DNA of 64,000 bases from Altererythrobacter sp. H2 (GTDB taxonomy: Bacteria; Pseudomonadota; Alphaproteobacteria; Sphingomonadales; Sphingomonadaceae), in the NCBI RefSeq assembly GCF_035319885.1, contig NZ_CP141285.1:992001-1056000 (forward strand), read 5' to 3'. Both the position numbers and the translations under genes were made by a program. Under the pieces are notes generated by a model, which saw only the letters and a program-made list of their open reading frames with translations, did not search any database and was not told the origin of the DNA. How positions within the stretch are numbered: position 1 is the first letter of the stretch; every line of letters starts with the position of its first letter. Positions 62,160 through 64,000 of the stretch are shown in pieces.

Positions 62160-63509
62160 ATGGAACCTGTCATTGTTGTTGTCGCTGTCCTTTTCCTGGT
62201 GGTCGGGCTTGGCGTGGGCTGGCTCGCTGCTTCGCGGCCCATCGCGGACCTGAGGGAACGCCTCGGAGACGCGGAGGGGCAAGTGTCAGACGCGGAAGCG
62301 CGCTTCAAGCAGGCGGTGGCGGAATTGGGCGATGCCCGGATCGAAGTGGCCACCTTGCGCGCCAATGCCGCGAACTTTGACAAGCAGATCGAGGCGATGC
62401 GGCAGGCGCGGGAGGAGCTGCTGATGCAGTTCCGCGCAACCGGCGGCGAGGTGCTGGCCAAAGCGCAGGAAGAATTCATGAAGCGCGCCGAAGAGCGGCT
62501 CGGCCATTCGGAAAAGGCCAGCGAGGAAAAGCTCAAGGCGCTGCTCGCCCCGGTGGGCGACCGGCTGAAAAGCTACGAGGACCAGGTCAAGGCGCTGGAG
62601 GAAAAGCGGGTCGATGCCTTCGGCCAGCTGGCCGGGGTGATCGAGCAGATGCGCGCCGGGCAAGAACAGATCCGGCGCGAGGCACAGCGGCTCGGCAATT
62701 CGCTCACCAATGCGCCCAAGGCGCGCGGGCGCTGGGGCGAGCGGGCATTGCAGAACGTGCTGGAGCAGTGCGGCCTGTCCGAACACACCGATTTCTTCCT
62801 CGAACATTCGCTCGATACCGATGAAGGGCGGCTGCGCCCCGATGCGATCGTGCGGGTGCCGGGGCAGAAGATGCTGGTGATAGACGCCAAGGTTTCGCTC
62901 AACGCCTATCAGGCGGCATTCGAGGCGGACGATGAAGGCGAGCGCAAGCGCCTGTTGGAGGTCCATGCCAAGGCGATGAAGGGCCATGTCCAGACGCTCG
63001 GCGCCAAGAGCTACCAGAGCCAGTTCGACGAGGCACCGGACTATGTCGTTATGTTCGTGCCGGGGGAGCATTTCGTCGCCGCCGCCCTGGAAGCCGATCC
63101 GGAGCTGTGGGACTTCGCCTTTCGCAACAAGGTGCTGCTGGCAACGCCGACCAACCTGGTGGCGATTGCCCGCACCGTGGCGCAGGTGTGGCGGCAAGAC
63201 ACCATTGCCCGAGAGGCGATCGAGATCGGCAAGGCCGGGGCCGAGCTGTATGACCGGCTGGCGGTTGCGGCCGAGCACCTGAAGCGCGTCGGTGGCGGGC
63301 TCGAAACGGCGGTCAACAACTACAACAAGTTTGTCGGCTCGTTTGAGCGCAACGTGCTCACCTCCGGCCGGCGGCTGGCGGAAAAGGGCATCGAAATCGG
63401 CAAGCGTGAGATCGAGGACGTGCCGCTGATCGAAGGCGCACCGCGCTATGGCGCAGCGGACGTATCCGAGGAGGAGGAAGGCGTGGCCCTGCCGCCGCCT
63501 GCCGCCTGA
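62160..63509 (+). CDS. rmuC: DNA recombination protein RmuC
   Basis: 449 residues. An N-terminal transmembrane segment (VIVVVAVLFLVVGLGVGWLAA) precedes a long coiled coil, then the RmuC domain with RGRWGERALQNVLEQCGL, RPDAIVRVPGQKMLVIDAKVSLNAY and YVVMFVPGEHFVAAALE. The PD-(D/E)XK-like nuclease core is visible (DAKV). RmuC limits inversions at repeats and restricts phage. Confidence 0.93.
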   Translation: MEPVIVVVAVLFLVVGLGVGWLAASRPIADLRERLGDAEGQVSDAEARFKQAVAELGDARIEVATLRANAANFDKQIEAMRQAREELLMQFRATGGEVLAKAQEEFMKRAEERLGHSEKASEEKLKALLAPVGDRLKSYEDQVKALEEKRVDAFGQLAGVIEQMRAGQEQIRREAQRLGNSLTNAPKARGRWGERALQNVLEQCGLSEHTDFFLEHSLDTDEGRLRPDAIVRVPGQKMLVIDAKVSLNAYQAAFEADDEGERKRLLEVHAKAMKGHVQTLGAKSYQSQFDEAPDYVVMFVPGEHFVAAALEADPELWDFAFRNKVLLATPTNLVAIARTVAQVWRQDTIAREAIEIGKAGAELYDRLAVAAEHLKRVGGGLETAVNNYNKFVGSFERNVLTSGRRLAEKGIEIGKREIEDVPLIEGAPRYGAADVSEEEEGVALPPPAA

Positions 63510-63527
63510 ACCCGACGCATCCGGGTG

Positions 63528-63920
63528 TCAGTCAGCCCGCACCAGTTCGGCCTTGTGGCTGTCTGAGCTCAGCGTCAGTCGGTCACCCGCAACGGTTAAC
63601 ACCGGCTTTTCCGCCAGCAGGGCGCCAATGGCGCGCTCCTGCTCCATCAGCCCGTCGCAGAACATCATGGTCGAGGCGTAGGGGCCGCCCATTAGCCGAT
63701 CGCCTTCGATTGTCCAGGTGCCGCCCATGCCGTTGCAGCCTGCGGTGGCGCTGATTCGCTCGGCGGTGAACGCCATGCGCGCCCGGTCCGATGCCGGGGC
63801 TTGCCCGTCAATGGCAACAAAGCGCCATTCGGTCCCGGCCAGTTGCGGCGTTTCGGCATAGCCGGTGCTGGCACAGGCGGCGAGCAGGGGCAGGGCGGCG
63901 AGGGTAGCGAGTCGGATCAT
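63528..63920 (-). CDS. META-domain lipoprotein (HslJ-like)
   Basis: 130 residues. Signal peptide with lipobox (LLAAC) followed by a META/HslJ domain (LAGTEWRFVAIDGQAPASD, SATAGCNGMGGTWTIEGDRL, MMFCDGLMEQERAIGALL). HslJ-type proteins are heat-induced outer-membrane-linked lipoproteins; function not settled. Convergent with rmuC. Confidence 0.85.
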   Translation of the reverse strand: MIRLATLAALPLLAACASTGYAETPQLAGTEWRFVAIDGQAPASDRARMAFTAERISATAGCNGMGGTWTIEGDRLMGGPYASTMMFCDGLMEQERAIGALLAEKPVLTVAGDRLTLSSDSHKAELVRAD

Positions 63921-63965
63921 GGCGCAAGGCTAGGCCCGCCCGCCTGATCGCGCAATGAACGCGCC

Positions 63966-64000
63966 TCAGCCTTCGAGCGAGTCCAGCACCTCGTAGGCCA
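63966..64000 (-). CDS. C-terminal end of a minus-strand gene (partial)
   Basis: The minus strand reads AYEVLDSLEG and then TGA at 63966-63968. Only ten codons are inside the window, so the product cannot be named. The reading frame is open at the right edge. Confidence 0.35.
   Translation of the reverse strand, partial: AYEVLDSLEG

Overview
The window is GC-rich chromosomal DNA from an alphaproteobacterium, most likely a carotenoid-forming member of the Sphingomonadales (Erythrobacter, Novosphingobium or a relative). Pointers are a GcrA cell-cycle regulator, the DUF1476 (zeta-type) F1-ATPase inhibitor, monothiol glutaredoxin next to BolA, CrtZ carotenoid hydroxylase, a TonB-dependent receptor tail, a SigF/NrsF pair, and a palindromic repeat inserted in frame in truB. 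The taxon is inferred from gene content only.

Layout. 1-7.9 kb: TonB-receptor tail, YhhQ-type queuosine-precursor transporter, tRNA-Arg(TCT), a NUDIX hydrolase, then a minus-strand block grxD, bolA-like, DUF1476, quinone oxidoreductase, leuD, tiny membrane ORF, leuC, followed by a plus-strand thioesterase and crtZ. 7.9-13 kb: ybaN-like and sufE, then an enlarged phage-shock (psp) operon on the minus strand, with divergent pspF and a strong sigma-54 promoter between them. 13-27 kb: the classical translation/RNA cluster rimP-nusA-ylxR-infB-(thioesterase)-rbfA ... tdk-truB-rpsO-pnp, interrupted by minus-strand yceI and abgT-like genes. 27-31 kb: methyltransferase-like protein, DUF1993, gcrA, an ABC permease, Pr6Pr, hspQ.

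31.1-33.2 kb is a decayed integrative element at tRNA-Ser(CGA) (P4-type integrase and AlpA-like regulator), which abuts the 3' remnant of a SRPBCC-like gene in front of a zinc alcohol dehydrogenase. 34.9-39.7 kb carries a hemerythrin gene with a coupled small ORF and then a bufferin-type copper-response operon (bufA1, MNIO bufB, bufC, doxX, sigF, nrsF). A GTAACC-N16-CGAA promoter lies just in front of bufA. 39.7-50.8 kb: two acyl-CoA dehydrogenases, purA, an ECF sigma factor with a DUF6768 partner, a winged-helix regulator, a siroheme-synthase-like gene, lysA-lptM-argH, a TlpA lipoprotein and a DUF3011 protein.

50.9-53.5 kb is a very small (about 2.5 kb) integrative element in tRNA-Val(TAC), bounded by 44-bp direct repeats. 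It holds a tyrosine integrase, an excisionase-like HTH protein and three small genes. It has replaced the 5' half of the tRNA and the promoter in front of it. 53.5-64 kb: a membrane-anchored winged-helix/TPR-like regulator divergent from a LuxR-type regulator with a degenerate receiver, then asparaginase, an MDR dehydrogenase, truA-fmt, recR-def, a cytosolic Cys-rich copper-storage-like protein, DUF1622, rmuC, a META-domain lipoprotein and the last codons of a further minus-strand gene.

The most notable systems are the SigF-linked bufferin operon, the psp operon expanded with four tandem PspB-like proteins, the tRNA-Val mini-element and the in-frame palindrome in truB. No gene-free stretch exceeds about 300 bases.
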